A DNA stretch of 64,000 nt from Marinifilum sp. D714. Its GTDB lineage: Bacteria > Bacteroidota > Bacteroidia > Bacteroidales > Marinifilaceae. Where the stretch lies: contig NZ_JALPNU010000004.1 of assembly GCF_030851345.1 (NCBI RefSeq), positions 62,001-126,000 on the forward strand, in the 5' to 3' direction. Numbering within the stretch: position 1 is the first letter of the stretch; every line of letters begins with the position of its first letter. The position numbers and the translations under genes are program-made. Positions 46,845-55,872 of the stretch are shown here, in pieces. A model generated the notes under the pieces. That model saw only the letters and a list, made by a program, of their open reading frames with translations. It did no database searches and was not told the DNA's origin.

Positions 46845-49769
46845 ATGAGAAATTTTATATCAATTTTAGTCTTAAGTATAATCTTGCATTCGTGTGATAC
46901 AAAAAAGGATTATACGCAGTATGTTGATCCTTTTATCGGAACAGGTGCTCATGGTCACACATACCCTGGTGCACAGGTTCCATTTGGAATGGTGCAACTA
47001 AGCCCTGATACTCGAAACGACGAATCCTGGGATGGTTGCGGAGGTTATCATTATTCCGATTCTTCTATTATCGGATTTAGCCACACTCACTTGTCAGGAA
47101 CAGGGGTTTCCGATTATGGAGATGTTTTATTATTACCTATTACAGGTAAGGTCAATTTGAATTCAGGAACAAGTAAAAATCCGGATGCGGGTTATCGTTC
47201 ACGTTTTTCTCTTGACTCTGAAAGTGCGGAACCTGGCTATTATTCTGTTTATTTGGATGATTACAAGGTAAAAGTAGAGCTGACTGCGGGGAACAGAGTT
47301 GGATATCACAAATACACTTTTGAAGAAGCGGGAAAAGTCAAATTACTATTAGATCTAATCCATCGTGACCCGGTTATTGAATCAGAAATAAGAATTGTTG
47401 GTAATAATCGAATTGAAGGAAAAAGAAGATCTAAATATTGGGCTGGTGATCAACATTTGTTTTTTGCAATGGAGATTTCTAAGCCTTTTGAATCTGCAAA
47501 AATATTTGAAGATAAGAAGGAAGTCATATCAGAACGACAAGCGAAAGGAATTCAGCTACAATCTCTTGCCTTCTTTGATGTTTTGGATGGTGAGACCATA
47601 GAAATTAAAGTAGCTCTATCGAATGTTAGTATCGAAGGGGCACGCAAAAATCTGGAAGCAGAAGCGAAAGAAATTGATTTTGAAAAAGCAAGAATTAATG
47701 CAAAAGAGAGTTGGGTTAAAAGTCTTGGGAAAATTGAGGTAGAAGGAGGAAGCGAGAAGGAAAAACGTAATTTCTATACCGCACTTTACCACTCCTTGTT
47801 AACGCCTAATGTTTCTCAGGATGTTGATGGTATGTATCGGGGTATGGATGGGAAAGTTCATAAAGCAGAGGGATTTGCGAATTACACGGTTTTTTCTTTG
47901 TGGGATACTTTTAGAGCATTACATCCATTGTTAACCATTATTGAGCCAGATCGATCTGGTGAATTTGCACAATGTTTGGTTCAAAAGAGTAAAGAGTTTG
48001 GAGAATATCCAATGTGGGAATTGGCTTCTAACGATACCCGTTGTATGATTGGTTATCATGCTGTTTCGTTAATTGCAGATGCACATGTAAAAGGAATTAC
48101 AAATTTTAATTTGGAGGATGCTTACACCGAAATGGAGCGAACTGCAATGCTTGATAAAAGAGGATTAAAAGCCTACCGAACTTTAGGATATGTACCTTCA
48201 AATAAAAGTAGTCAGGCCGTATCCAAAACATTGGAATATGCATACAATGACTGGTGTATAGCACAAGTGGCAAGAGCACTAGGGAAGGCCGACAGATATT
48301 CTTATTACATGAATAGGGCTTCAAACTATCGTAACATTTATGATTCGGAAGTTGGATTTATGCGTGGCAAAACCGATGAACACAAATGGGTTCCCAATTT
48401 TGATCCTACAGCAGTTGGATACAATTATACCGAAGGAAACTCCTTTCAATACAGCCTCTTTGTTCCGCATGACATTCCTGGTGTAATCGATTTATTGGGA
48501 GGAAAAAAGGAGTTGGAAAATTGGCTCGATGAATTATTTGTAACCGAAATGGAACACGAACTTGGTGATGATACGGATGTAAGTGGTCTAATTGGTCAGT
48601 ATGCTCACGGAAATGAACCAAGTCATCATATGGCATATTTGTACAATTATTCTGGAGCAGCCTGGAAAACACAAGAAATGGTTCGTGAAATTATGACTAC
48701 ACAATACCAGGATACGCCTGATGGTTTGTGTGGAAACGAAGATTGTGGTCAAATGTCGGCCTGGTATGTATTAAGCGCAATGGGCTTTTATTCCGATTGT
48801 CCGGGTAAACCTGTATATGCCATTGGTTCGCCGATATTTTCTAAAGTGAAAATCCATTTGGATAATGGAAAAACTTTTACTCTTACGGCAAATAACAATA
48901 GTGGGGAGAACAAGTATATACAATCAGCAAAACTAAATGGAAATGAATTGAACGTGAGTTTTTTATCACATTCAGATATTCTAGAAGGAGGAAATTTGGT
49001 ATTTGAAATGGCGAATAAACCAAATAAAAAATGGGGTGTAAATCTTGATTTGACTGTTGAGTTTAAAGCTTCGCCAATTGCTTACTTGACGGAACCATCA
49101 GATGTGTTTATCGACAAATTTTTGGTAGATATAAAATGCAATGATCCCGAAGCAGAAATTTACTATACTCTCGACGGATCAGAACCAGATAAACAAAGCC
49201 AACAATTTAAAAATCCATTTAAAATTAATAAAAGTTCAATTTTGAGTTTCAGAACCTATAAAGAAGGATGTGAACCCGGAATTGTAGTTAAGCGAAGATT
49301 AACAAAGCAAAACTCTGGAAACTATCTTGCAGAGAAGGTCCAAAAAGGATTGCAGTACTCATATTTCGAAGGAATTTACCGTTCTGTTTATGATTATGAA
49401 TTGGATGAGCCTGCGAAAACAGGAATTGTTTCTGTTCCCACTTTAGATGTTTGCTTAAGAAAAGAATGGATTGGACTTGATTTTAAAGGATTGATCAGCA
49501 TTCCAAAATCGGGTGAGTATACTTTTTACATGTCATCGAACGATGGATGTAAGTTGAGTATTAATGGAGAAGAACTGTTTGAAAGCGATGGACGAAAAAC
49601 AGTTACTTTTGGTCAACAGGCACAGTTACAATTGGAGAAGGGATTGCACCAAATTCAGATGGGTTTCTATCAATGTTCAGATAATATTGATTTGGTTGTT
49701 GAGTGGGAAGGCCCAGGAATTAAACGACAGGCTATCCCAAAGAGAGCATTTTGGCATTTGGAAAATTAA
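46845..49769 (+). CDS. GH92 alpha-mannosidase with C-terminal chitobiase-like and PA14 domains (third copy)
   Basis: A 974-residue lipoprotein (lipobox LHSC near residue 16). The GH92 core covers about residues 25-735: PGAQVPFGMVQLSPDT, FSHTHLSGTGVSDYGD, YTVFSLWDTFRALHPL, AHGNEPSHHMAYLYNYSG (Glu near 588), GNEDCGQMSAWYVL. About 200 extra residues follow: a CHB_HEX_C/FN3-like module (EAEIYYTLDGSEPDKQS) and a PA14 domain (LISIPKSGEYTFYMSSNDGCKLSING). PA14 modules bind carbohydrate in many enzymes, so this copy may act on larger or polymeric substrate. It ends the PUL at a terminator. Confidence 0.93.
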   Translation: MRNFISILVLSIILHSCDTKKDYTQYVDPFIGTGAHGHTYPGAQVPFGMVQLSPDTRNDESWDGCGGYHYSDSSIIGFSHTHLSGTGVSDYGDVLLLPITGKVNLNSGTSKNPDAGYRSRFSLDSESAEPGYYSVYLDDYKVKVELTAGNRVGYHKYTFEEAGKVKLLLDLIHRDPVIESEIRIVGNNRIEGKRRSKYWAGDQHLFFAMEISKPFESAKIFEDKKEVISERQAKGIQLQSLAFFDVLDGETIEIKVALSNVSIEGARKNLEAEAKEIDFEKARINAKESWVKSLGKIEVEGGSEKEKRNFYTALYHSLLTPNVSQDVDGMYRGMDGKVHKAEGFANYTVFSLWDTFRALHPLLTIIEPDRSGEFAQCLVQKSKEFGEYPMWELASNDTRCMIGYHAVSLIADAHVKGITNFNLEDAYTEMERTAMLDKRGLKAYRTLGYVPSNKSSQAVSKTLEYAYNDWCIAQVARALGKADRYSYYMNRASNYRNIYDSEVGFMRGKTDEHKWVPNFDPTAVGYNYTEGNSFQYSLFVPHDIPGVIDLLGGKKELENWLDELFVTEMEHELGDDTDVSGLIGQYAHGNEPSHHMAYLYNYSGAAWKTQEMVREIMTTQYQDTPDGLCGNEDCGQMSAWYVLSAMGFYSDCPGKPVYAIGSPIFSKVKIHLDNGKTFTLTANNNSGENKYIQSAKLNGNELNVSFLSHSDILEGGNLVFEMANKPNKKWGVNLDLTVEFKASPIAYLTEPSDVFIDKFLVDIKCNDPEAEIYYTLDGSEPDKQSQQFKNPFKINKSSILSFRTYKEGCEPGIVVKRRLTKQNSGNYLAEKVQKGLQYSYFEGIYRSVYDYELDEPAKTGIVSVPTLDVCLRKEWIGLDFKGLISIPKSGEYTFYMSSNDGCKLSINGEELFESDGRKTVTFGQQAQLQLEKGLHQIQMGFYQCSDNIDLVVEWEGPGIKRQAIPKRAFWHLEN

Positions 49770-49803
49770 ATAGAAGCTCACATCAAATATTTATTTGATA
49801 TCA

Positions 49804-49840
49804 GAAGCCCTTTATTCATAAGAATGAAGGGCTTCGTTTT
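49804..49840 (+). terminator. Rho-independent terminator of the mannose PUL
   Basis: GAAGCCCTTTATTC pairs with GAATGAAGGGCTTC (one mismatch), followed by TTTT, 35 bases after the third GH92 stop. Confidence 0.8.
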
Positions 49841-49899
49841 ATATTAGAAGGATAATATGTTTAGATGTATTTTTAATATTCAGGCTAGTTTAATAAATA

Positions 49900-49940
49900 C
49901 ACAATACCCGTTTGAATCATTGATTCAAACGGGTATTGTG
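49900..49940 (-). terminator. Terminator hairpin of the tmRNA
   Basis: A perfect 20-bp stem (49900-49919 with 49921-49940) around a one-base centre, just past the 3' end of the minus-strand tmRNA. The following T-tract is weak. Confidence 0.7.
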
Positions 49941-49943
49941 TTG

Positions 49944-50346
49944 TGTGGAGCTGCAGGGAATCGAACCCTGGTCCAAACATGCGACCAATAGGCTTTCTAC
50001 ATGCTTAGTGATTTATTGGTTTTCGACTAAGGGTAGGGAAAGCACACCCGAAACCTTAGCTTATCTTCTAAATTTCGCGAACTCCCCGAAGCTTGAAGTC
50101 AGCTAACCCTGAATTGCCAGCATCCCATATACTTACCGGAACAAGGTGGAACCATAAGCGGGATGTCTCGTCGCAGCAACCTTGTGCCGCAATTAAGCTT
50201 TAATCTACTATGATTCGATTAAGCAGCAAGAGCGTAATTATTTTCGCCAATTAAAAAGTGTGAGATCCGATATTTACGAGCTGGAATCACAACGCTCGAC
50301 ATGCTTACATATCAATTCTACATGCTGTCAAAACCACGTCAGCCCC
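49944..50346 (-). ncRNA. ssrA: tmRNA (transfer-messenger RNA)
   Basis: On the minus strand the RNA starts GGGGCTGACG at 50346 and ends with the T-arm GGTTCGATTCC and CAGCTCCA, which pairs with the 5' end as an alanine-type acceptor stem (one G-U pair). The CCA tail is not encoded in full. The tag frame at 50248-50219 reads GENNYALAA followed by TAA, the Bacteroidota-type tag. About 400 nt is the normal length. With SmpB it rescues stalled ribosomes and marks the unfinished proteins for proteolysis. End positions are accurate to a few bases. Confidence 0.95.
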
Positions 50347-50602
50347 TAGAATTCACGCAAAATTAGTAAAAAACATTTAGCTGTTAAACTTATTAGATCA
50401 GAAATAGCTGTTTTAGTGCTTTTTTTACTTACCAGTTTTTGTATCATATTAAAAATCAGTAATGGAATAGTGTGTTAAAAATTTAATGGAAATTCTGAAA
50501 TCTGTTAAATGTTTATTAAATTTAAATAAGTATAGTGTTTCTGATATCAGTTAAGCTTAAATTATTAGGAACACCTTTGACTCACACCTAAAATTTTGAA
50601 TT
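50347..50602. other. Promoter region between tmRNA and the AlaDH-like gene
   Basis: AT-rich divergent gap. It should hold the tmRNA promoter (minus) and that of the dehydrogenase (plus). No consensus box was identified confidently. Confidence 0.4.
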
Positions 50603-51835
50603 ATGAAGAATCGCATTCGAGTAGGAGTACTTCGAGAGACAAAAAATCCACCTGATAGAAGAGTGGCTATTCCACCTATAACGGGTTTGAAAATACTGGA
50701 AAAATATCCTGATGTAAGCATTTTTATTCAACCTAGCGATATAAGATGTTTTACCGATGCAGAGTATCGTGATCAAGGTTATTTTTTGACTGAAGACCTC
50801 AGGGAGTGCGATATTTTAATAGGAGTAAAGGAAGTGAATATTCCCACCTTAATACCCAATAAAACCTATCTGTTTTTTTCGCATACAGCAAAACAGCAAG
50901 CTCATAATCGGGAATTACTCCGACAAGTAATAAAAAGAAACATTACATTGATTGATTATGAATATCTAACCAATACTTTGGGGCAGAGACTTGTTGCATT
51001 TGGGCATTGGGCTGGAGTTGTTGGAGCCTACAAAGCTTTGCGAGCAAGGGGTATGAGAACTGATTTCTTTGATTTACCTCCTGCACGATCCTGTTTGGAT
51101 ATGAATGAAATGTACAGGCATTTAAAAAAGATAACTTTAAAACCAATTAAAATTCTGATAACAGGTGGAGGAAGAGTTGCAATGGGTGCTATGCAAACCA
51201 TTCGAGTTTTAAATTTGAAGGAAGTTGATCCTGAAGAGTTTTTAACTACAGAATATGATGAGCCTGTAGTGTGCAGAATAGATCCAGATAAATACGTCGA
51301 AAGAGTTGATGGGTCGGATTTTAATTTGCAGCATTTTTACGATCATCCTGAGATGTATCGATCAACATTTAAGAAATTCTCAAAAGTTACGGATTTATAT
51401 ATAGCTTGTCATTATTGGGATCCAAAAGCACCAAAATTCTTAACTCCTGAGGATTATAAAGAGGATGATTTTAGAATTTCGGTAATCGCAGATGTTAGTT
51501 GTGACATTGATGGACCATTGCCTTCGACTCTGAGACCTTCCACCATTGCATCCTCATTTTATGGATATGATAGATTTACTGAAGAAGAGGCCATTCCGTT
51601 TGTAGATAAACGTAATGTTACGGTTATGGCAGTTGATAATTTACCAGGAGAATTGCCCCGTGATTCATCTATAGACTTTGGAGAAGCTTTGGCTGAGAAT
51701 GTTTACGAAGCTTTATTTGGTGATGACCCGGAGGGAATCTTAGAACGAGCTACCATAGCTAAAGAAGGAAAACTAACAAAGCATTTTGCTTATTTGCAGG
51801 ATTACCTGGAAGGCAAAGATGCCGTAACTGTTTAA
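50603..51835 (+). CDS. AlaDH/PNT-fold NAD(P)-dependent dehydrogenase, saccharopine dehydrogenase-like
   Basis: A 410-residue cytosolic enzyme. The N-terminal domain has the alanine-dehydrogenase/transhydrogenase signature (VGVLRETKNPPDRRVAIPP) and FFSHTAKQQAHN, GHWAGVVGAYKALRARG as in saccharopine dehydrogenases of the LYS1 type. A nucleotide-binding loop ITGGGRVAMGAMQ is near residues 188-200. The later VIADVSCDIDGPLPSTLRPSTI also fits. Whether it makes lysine, saccharopine or another amino-acid product cannot be told. It is monocistronic and faces the rpe/rpoD genes across a bidirectional terminator. Confidence 0.75.
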   Translation: MKNRIRVGVLRETKNPPDRRVAIPPITGLKILEKYPDVSIFIQPSDIRCFTDAEYRDQGYFLTEDLRECDILIGVKEVNIPTLIPNKTYLFFSHTAKQQAHNRELLRQVIKRNITLIDYEYLTNTLGQRLVAFGHWAGVVGAYKALRARGMRTDFFDLPPARSCLDMNEMYRHLKKITLKPIKILITGGGRVAMGAMQTIRVLNLKEVDPEEFLTTEYDEPVVCRIDPDKYVERVDGSDFNLQHFYDHPEMYRSTFKKFSKVTDLYIACHYWDPKAPKFLTPEDYKEDDFRISVIADVSCDIDGPLPSTLRPSTIASSFYGYDRFTEEEAIPFVDKRNVTVMAVDNLPGELPRDSSIDFGEALAENVYEALFGDDPEGILERATIAKEGKLTKHFAYLQDYLEGKDAVTV

Positions 51836-51915
51836 AAGAAAAGAGGCTGTATCATAAGTCAGAGTAACTCACTTACAATTTAATATTTGAAAAGTATCTA
51901 ATTGGTATACAAATA

Positions 51916-51953
51916 AAAAGGGCTGTTTTAATCATTTAAAACAGCCTCTTTCT
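51916..51953. terminator. Bidirectional terminator between the dehydrogenase and rpe
   Basis: GGCTGTTTTAA (51921-51931) pairs with TTAAAACAGCC (51936-51946), with A-rich and T-rich flanks on both sides, between two convergent genes. Confidence 0.8.
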
Positions 51954-51959
51954 GAAATA

Positions 51960-52610
51960 TTATAAGTTTTTCAAATTTGATATGGTTTGTGTTGGATCAT
52001 CAGATCCAAAGACAAAGCTACCTGCGACTAACGCATTAGCTCCTGCATCAAGTAATTTCTTACCGGTCTCTAAATTAACACCACCATCAATTTCAATTAT
52101 TGTATTGGCATTTTTCTCAGCAATCATAGCTTTTAATTGCTTTACTTTTTTATAAGTGTTTTCAATAAAGCTTTGCCCTCCAAATCCAGGATTTACACTC
52201 ATTAGCAATACCAAATCAATATCTTGAATAATATCTTCAAGAACAGATACAGGAGTGTGTGGGTTTAAAGAAACACCAGCTTTCATTCCATGTTGCTTGA
52301 TATTTTGTACGGTACGGTGTAGGTGAGTGCATGCTTCGTAGTGTACAGTTAGATAGTCTGCACCAGCTTTTTGAAAAGCTTCAACATATCTATCCGGATC
52401 AATAATCATTAAATGAACATCCAATGGCTTTTCAGCAATTTTATTGATTTGTTGTACTACTGGTAGTCCGTATGAGATATTAGGAACAAAAACACCATCC
52501 ATAATATCCAGGTGAAACCAGTCGGCTTCGCTTTTATTAACCATCTCAATGTCAGCTTTCAGATTGGTGAAATCTGCTGATAATAACGATGGTGAAACAA
52601 TTGTTTGCAT
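51960..52610 (-). CDS. rpe: Ribulose-phosphate 3-epimerase
   Basis: 216 residues from the ATG at 52610; the longer frame from 52646 adds 12 residues foreign to the family. Family motifs are SPSLLSADF at the N-terminus, WFHLDIMDGVFVPNISYG, DVHLMI, LLMSVNPGFGGQSFI, EIDGGVN and NALVAGSFVFG. It interconverts ribulose-5-phosphate and xylulose-5-phosphate in the pentose phosphate pathway, in the cytosol, with catalytic Asp residues in LDIMDG and EIDGG. It follows rpoD on the same strand but is separated from it by a terminator. Confidence 0.96.
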   Translation of the reverse strand: MQTIVSPSLLSADFTNLKADIEMVNKSEADWFHLDIMDGVFVPNISYGLPVVQQINKIAEKPLDVHLMIIDPDRYVEAFQKAGADYLTVHYEACTHLHRTVQNIKQHGMKAGVSLNPHTPVSVLEDIIQDIDLVLLMSVNPGFGGQSFIENTYKKVKQLKAMIAEKNANTIIEIDGGVNLETGKKLLDAGANALVAGSFVFGSDDPTQTISNLKNL

Positions 52611-52659
52611 CTGATTGTTTAATATTAGTATTTTAATTTGGCGCAAAGATATAATTAAA

Positions 52660-52701
52660 AAAGGATAAGAAAGAAATGCTGAATTTTTTCCCTTATCCTT
52701 T
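52660..52701 (-). terminator. Terminator after rpoD
   Basis: On the minus strand AAAGGATAAG pairs with CTTATCCTTT across a 22-base loop and runs into a T-rich stretch, 26 bases after the sigma factor stop. Confidence 0.6.
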
Positions 52702-52726
52702 AAATATCATTCAATAATGTAAGTAT

Positions 52727-53593
52727 TTATTCTCCTAAGTAGGTTTTTAAGATTTTACTTCTAAAAGTTGACTTCATTCGTTTTATGGCTTTTTCTTTAA
52801 TTTGACGAACTCTTTCACGAGTTAAGCCAAATTCTTTTCCAATTTCCTCAAGTGAGTATGGTGGTTTTCCATTTAAACCAAAATACAAACGAATGATAGC
52901 GGCTTCTCTTTTTGATAGTGTAGATAAAGATCGCTCTATTTCTTTTCTAAGCGAATCTCTAATTAAAGCCTTATCAGGACTAATTTCATCATTGCTTAAT
53001 AAGATGTCATAAAGCGTATTTTCTTCTTCAGGATTGATAGGGGCATCCATAGAAACATGACGACCAGATGCTTTCAACGCTTCTTTTACATCTTTTGGGC
53101 TCATTTCTAAAATGTTGGCAATTTCTTCAGCTGAAGGTTCACGCTGATACTCTTGCTCTAACTGAGAGAAAGTTTTGTTGATTTTGTTGATGGAACCAAT
53201 TTTATTTAATGGCAAACGAACGATTCTTGCTTGTTCAGCCAAGGCTTGTAAAATTGATTGACGAATCCACCAAACTGCATAAGAAATAAATTTAAAACCT
53301 CTTGTTTCATCAAACCTTTGGGCAGCCTTAATTAAGCCTAAATTTCCTTCGTTAATCAAATCAGGCAAGCTAAGGCCTTGGTTCTGATATTGCTTTGATA
53401 CAGATACAACAAAACGCAGATTACACTTAATAAGCCGATCCAGAGCTTTTTTATCTCCCTTTTTTATTTTCCTGGCAAGTTGAACCTCTTCCTCTGCTGA
53501 AATCAGGTCGACCTTCCCAATTTCATGCAGATACTTGTCCAGTGAAGGAGTTTCTCTGTTTGTTACTTGTTTGGTAATTTTTAGCTGTCTCAT
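52727..53593 (-). CDS. rpoD: Primary RNA polymerase sigma factor (sigma-70)
   Basis: 288 residues from ATG 53593 (MRQLKITKQ), the standard Bacteroidota N-terminus; the frame extends to 53635 but that adds unrelated residues. Region 1.2 ([22 protein letters not shown]), region 2 ([49 protein letters not shown]), region 3 ([12 protein letters not shown]) and region 4 ([21 protein letters not shown]) are intact. Region 1.1 is absent, as usual in this phylum. It directs recognition of the TAnnTTTG-type promoters seen in this window. Confidence 0.96.
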   Translation of the reverse strand: MRQLKITKQVTNRETPSLDKYLHEIGKVDLISAEEEVQLARKIKKGDKKALDRLIKCNLRFVVSVSKQYQNQGLSLPDLINEGNLGLIKAAQRFDETRGFKFISYAVWWIRQSILQALAEQARIVRLPLNKIGSINKINKTFSQLEQEYQREPSAEEIANILEMSPKDVKEALKASGRHVSMDAPINPEEENTLYDILLSNDEISPDKALIRDSLRKEIERSLSTLSKREAAIIRLYFGLNGKPPYSLEEIGKEFGLTRERVRQIKEKAIKRMKSTFRSKILKTYLGE

Positions 53594-53900
53594 AGTGGAA
53601 TTTTGGTATAAAATGATGAAGCCTAACTCCGTCATTAATATTTAAATATAGCAAAATGATTTAAAAAAAGAAATCTGTGAGAACTTATTTAAGGTGTGAG
53701 ATTGATCCTAAAAATCATCATAATTTCTATTTTCAGGATTATTATGCAATTATTTTTTGCTAATTATAAGTAATTGCGTAATATTGCATTTGAATTCCGA
53801 TTGATTCTTCTCATTTAGAGGTCGAAAGATCAGGTTCCGTATTGTTCAAATACAATTCTATCTAAAAAAGCATTACCCAAAAAATATTAATAAATTATAT
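53594..53900. other. Divergent intergenic region between rpoD and rho
   Basis: About 300 AT-rich bases without a gene, holding the rpoD promoter (minus) and the rho promoter and leader (plus). I saw no exact TAnnTTTG box on either strand and no strong palindrome. Confidence 0.4.
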
Positions 53901-55655
53901 ATGTACGATATTCTTGAATTAAACAAGAAGCTTGTGCCTGAGTTGCGAGAAATCGCGAAAGAACTTAAAATCAAGAAGGTTGAATCTTTTAAAAAACAAG
54001 ATTTAATTTATAAGATTCTTGATCAGCAGGCGATTGTAGCTTCTGAAATGAAATCTTCTGAGAAAAAAACTCCTCGCAAGCGAGTTAAAAAATCGGAAGG
54101 AGAGACAAAGACTGAGGATGATCAGCCTAAAATTAAACTACGCAGAAGAAGAAAAACTGAACAGCCAGTTAAAGAGGTTGTAAAAGAAGCTGCATCTCAG
54201 ATTCAACCAGAAGAAAAGAAAGCTGAAGAAGCTCCTGCGAAACCAAAACGTACCAGAAAGGTAGTTGAGAAAAAAGCTGAACCAGTAAAGGTTGAAACTG
54301 AAAAAAAAGAGGAGGTTAAAACTCAGAAAGAAGAGGCTCCTGTTGCTAAAGAAGAAAAACCAAAACTAGAAAAGCAGGAAAGAGTCGAGAAAACTGAGAA
54401 ATCTGAAAGAGCGGAAAGACCAGAAAGATCGGAAAGGCAAGAAAGAACTGACAGAAACGATAGACAGGATCGTCAGGATAAAAATCAGCACAGAAAAAGA
54501 TTCGATAAAAGAGAGAAAGAAAAACTTTTCGAATTTGATGGAATTATTAATAGTTCTGGAGTGTTGGAAATAATGCCTGACGGTTATGGTTTCCTTCGTT
54601 CATCAGATTATAACTATCTGAATTCTCCTGATGATATTTATGTGTCTCAGTCACAAATTAAATTGTTTGGCTTAAAAACTGGTGATACCGTTAATGGTTC
54701 TATCCGTCCTCCAAAAGAGGGTGAAAAATATTTCCCATTAATTAAGGTTGAAAAGATTAATGGTCGTTTGCCAGAGGTAATTCGTGACCGTGTTCCTTTC
54801 GATCATTTGACACCACTTTTCCCAGATGAAAAATTTAACCTAACCGGAGGTTCTTCAAATTCATTATCTACTCGTGTAGTGGATATGTTTGCACCTATTG
54901 GTAAGGGGCAAAGGGGGTTGATTGTTGCGCAGCCAAAAACAGGTAAAACTGTATTATTAAAAGAAGTTGCCAATGCAATTGCTGCAAATAATCCTGAAGC
55001 TTATATGATTATTCTTCTGATTGACGAACGTCCGGAAGAGGTAACCGATATGGCAAGAAGTGTAAATGCTGAAGTAATTTCATCTACTTTCGATGAGCCA
55101 GCAGAACGTCATGTAAGAGTTGCTAATATTGTGCTTGAAAAAGCAAAACGTATGGTTGAGTGTGGACACGATGTTGTAATCCTACTTGATTCGATTACTC
55201 GTTTGGCTCGTGCTTACAATACAGTTTCTCCTGCATCAGGTAAAGTACTTTCTGGTGGTGTTGATGCAAATGCACTTCACAAGCCAAAACGTTTCTTTGG
55301 TGCTGCTCGTAACATCGAAAATGGAGGTTCGCTTACCATTTTGGCAACTGCATTAACTGAAACAGGTTCTAAAATGGACGAAGTAATCTTTGAAGAATTT
55401 AAGGGAACCGGTAATATGGAACTTCAGTTAGATCGTAAGTTATCTAATAAGCGTATTTACCCTGCTGTTGATCTTACAGCTTCAAGTACACGTCGCGAAG
55501 ATCTTTTACTGGAAGAAGGTCAGTTGAATCGTATTTGGGTACTTCGAAACTTCTTAACAGATATGAATTCTGTAGAGGCTATGCAGTTTATCAGCGATAG
55601 AATGAGAAAAACTCGTTCGAATGAAGAGTTTTTGATTTCGATGAACGATAAATAA
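53901..55655 (+). CDS. rho: Transcription termination factor Rho with long charged N-terminal insert
   Basis: 584 residues, about 165 longer than the E. coli protein. A Rho-N domain (about 1-45, [17 protein letters not shown]) is followed by a Lys/Glu/Arg-rich, low-complexity region (about 50-205, many ER/EK/DRQD repeats) predicted to be disordered. Then come the RNA-binding CSD ([28 protein letters not shown]) and the RecA-like ATPase: Walker A AQPKTGKT near residue 350, [13 protein letters not shown], Walker [15 protein letters not shown] and [21 protein letters not shown]. It terminates transcription by translocating along nascent RNA. Similar inserts are usual in Bacteroidota Rho. Confidence 0.97.
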   Translation: MYDILELNKKLVPELREIAKELKIKKVESFKKQDLIYKILDQQAIVASEMKSSEKKTPRKRVKKSEGETKTEDDQPKIKLRRRRKTEQPVKEVVKEAASQIQPEEKKAEEAPAKPKRTRKVVEKKAEPVKVETEKKEEVKTQKEEAPVAKEEKPKLEKQERVEKTEKSERAERPERSERQERTDRNDRQDRQDKNQHRKRFDKREKEKLFEFDGIINSSGVLEIMPDGYGFLRSSDYNYLNSPDDIYVSQSQIKLFGLKTGDTVNGSIRPPKEGEKYFPLIKVEKINGRLPEVIRDRVPFDHLTPLFPDEKFNLTGGSSNSLSTRVVDMFAPIGKGQRGLIVAQPKTGKTVLLKEVANAIAANNPEAYMIILLIDERPEEVTDMARSVNAEVISSTFDEPAERHVRVANIVLEKAKRMVECGHDVVILLDSITRLARAYNTVSPASGKVLSGGVDANALHKPKRFFGAARNIENGGSLTILATALTETGSKMDEVIFEEFKGTGNMELQLDRKLSNKRIYPAVDLTASSTRREDLLLEEGQLNRIWVLRNFLTDMNSVEAMQFISDRMRKTRSNEEFLISMNDK

Positions 55656-55676
55656 ATCAAATACAATAGGATATAG

Positions 55677-55707
55677 AAGAGGCAGTAGTTTTACTGCCTC
55701 TTTTTTT
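55677..55707 (+). terminator. Rho-independent terminator after rho
   Basis: GAGGCAGTA pairs with TACTGCCTC around GTTT, followed by seven T residues. Confidence 0.88.
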
Positions 55708-55803
55708 GTGAATTGATTTTTTATCGAATGATCAGCAATATCAAGGGAAAGCTGTTGTGCGGCATGTTATTTTAAATAAGTATAAATAGCAAAAAATAGG
55801 TGC

Positions 55804-55827
55804 TTTTGTAATCTCGAGATTACAAAA
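55804..55827. promoter_or_regulatory. 24-bp perfect palindrome, candidate operator of the AAA ATPase gene
   Basis: TTTTGTAATCTC followed directly by GAGATTACAAAA, perfect over 12 bases per arm. It covers the expected -33 position for the -7 box at 55844-55851, so a bound protein would be well placed to block RNA polymerase. Confidence 0.7.
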
Positions 55828-55843
55828 ATAAGCTTTAATTCTA

Positions 55844-55851
55844 TAAATTTG
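55844..55851 (+). promoter_or_regulatory. Candidate -7 box of the AAA ATPase gene
   Basis: TAAATTTG matches TAnnTTTG exactly. With transcription starting about 7 bases on, the first ATG in frame downstream is 55873, which supports that start over 55849. Confidence 0.55.
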
Positions 55852-55872
55852 CCATGTAAATTTCGAAGAAGT

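Noticed and set aside
49944-50020. A separate tRNA-Ala gene
   Set aside because: The tRNA-like 3' half belongs to the tmRNA; the 5' half lies 300 bases away and a tag frame is between them.
53594-53635. Longer start for the primary sigma factor
   Set aside because: The Bacteroidota-type N-terminus MRQLKITKQ begins at 53593; upstream residues have no family match.
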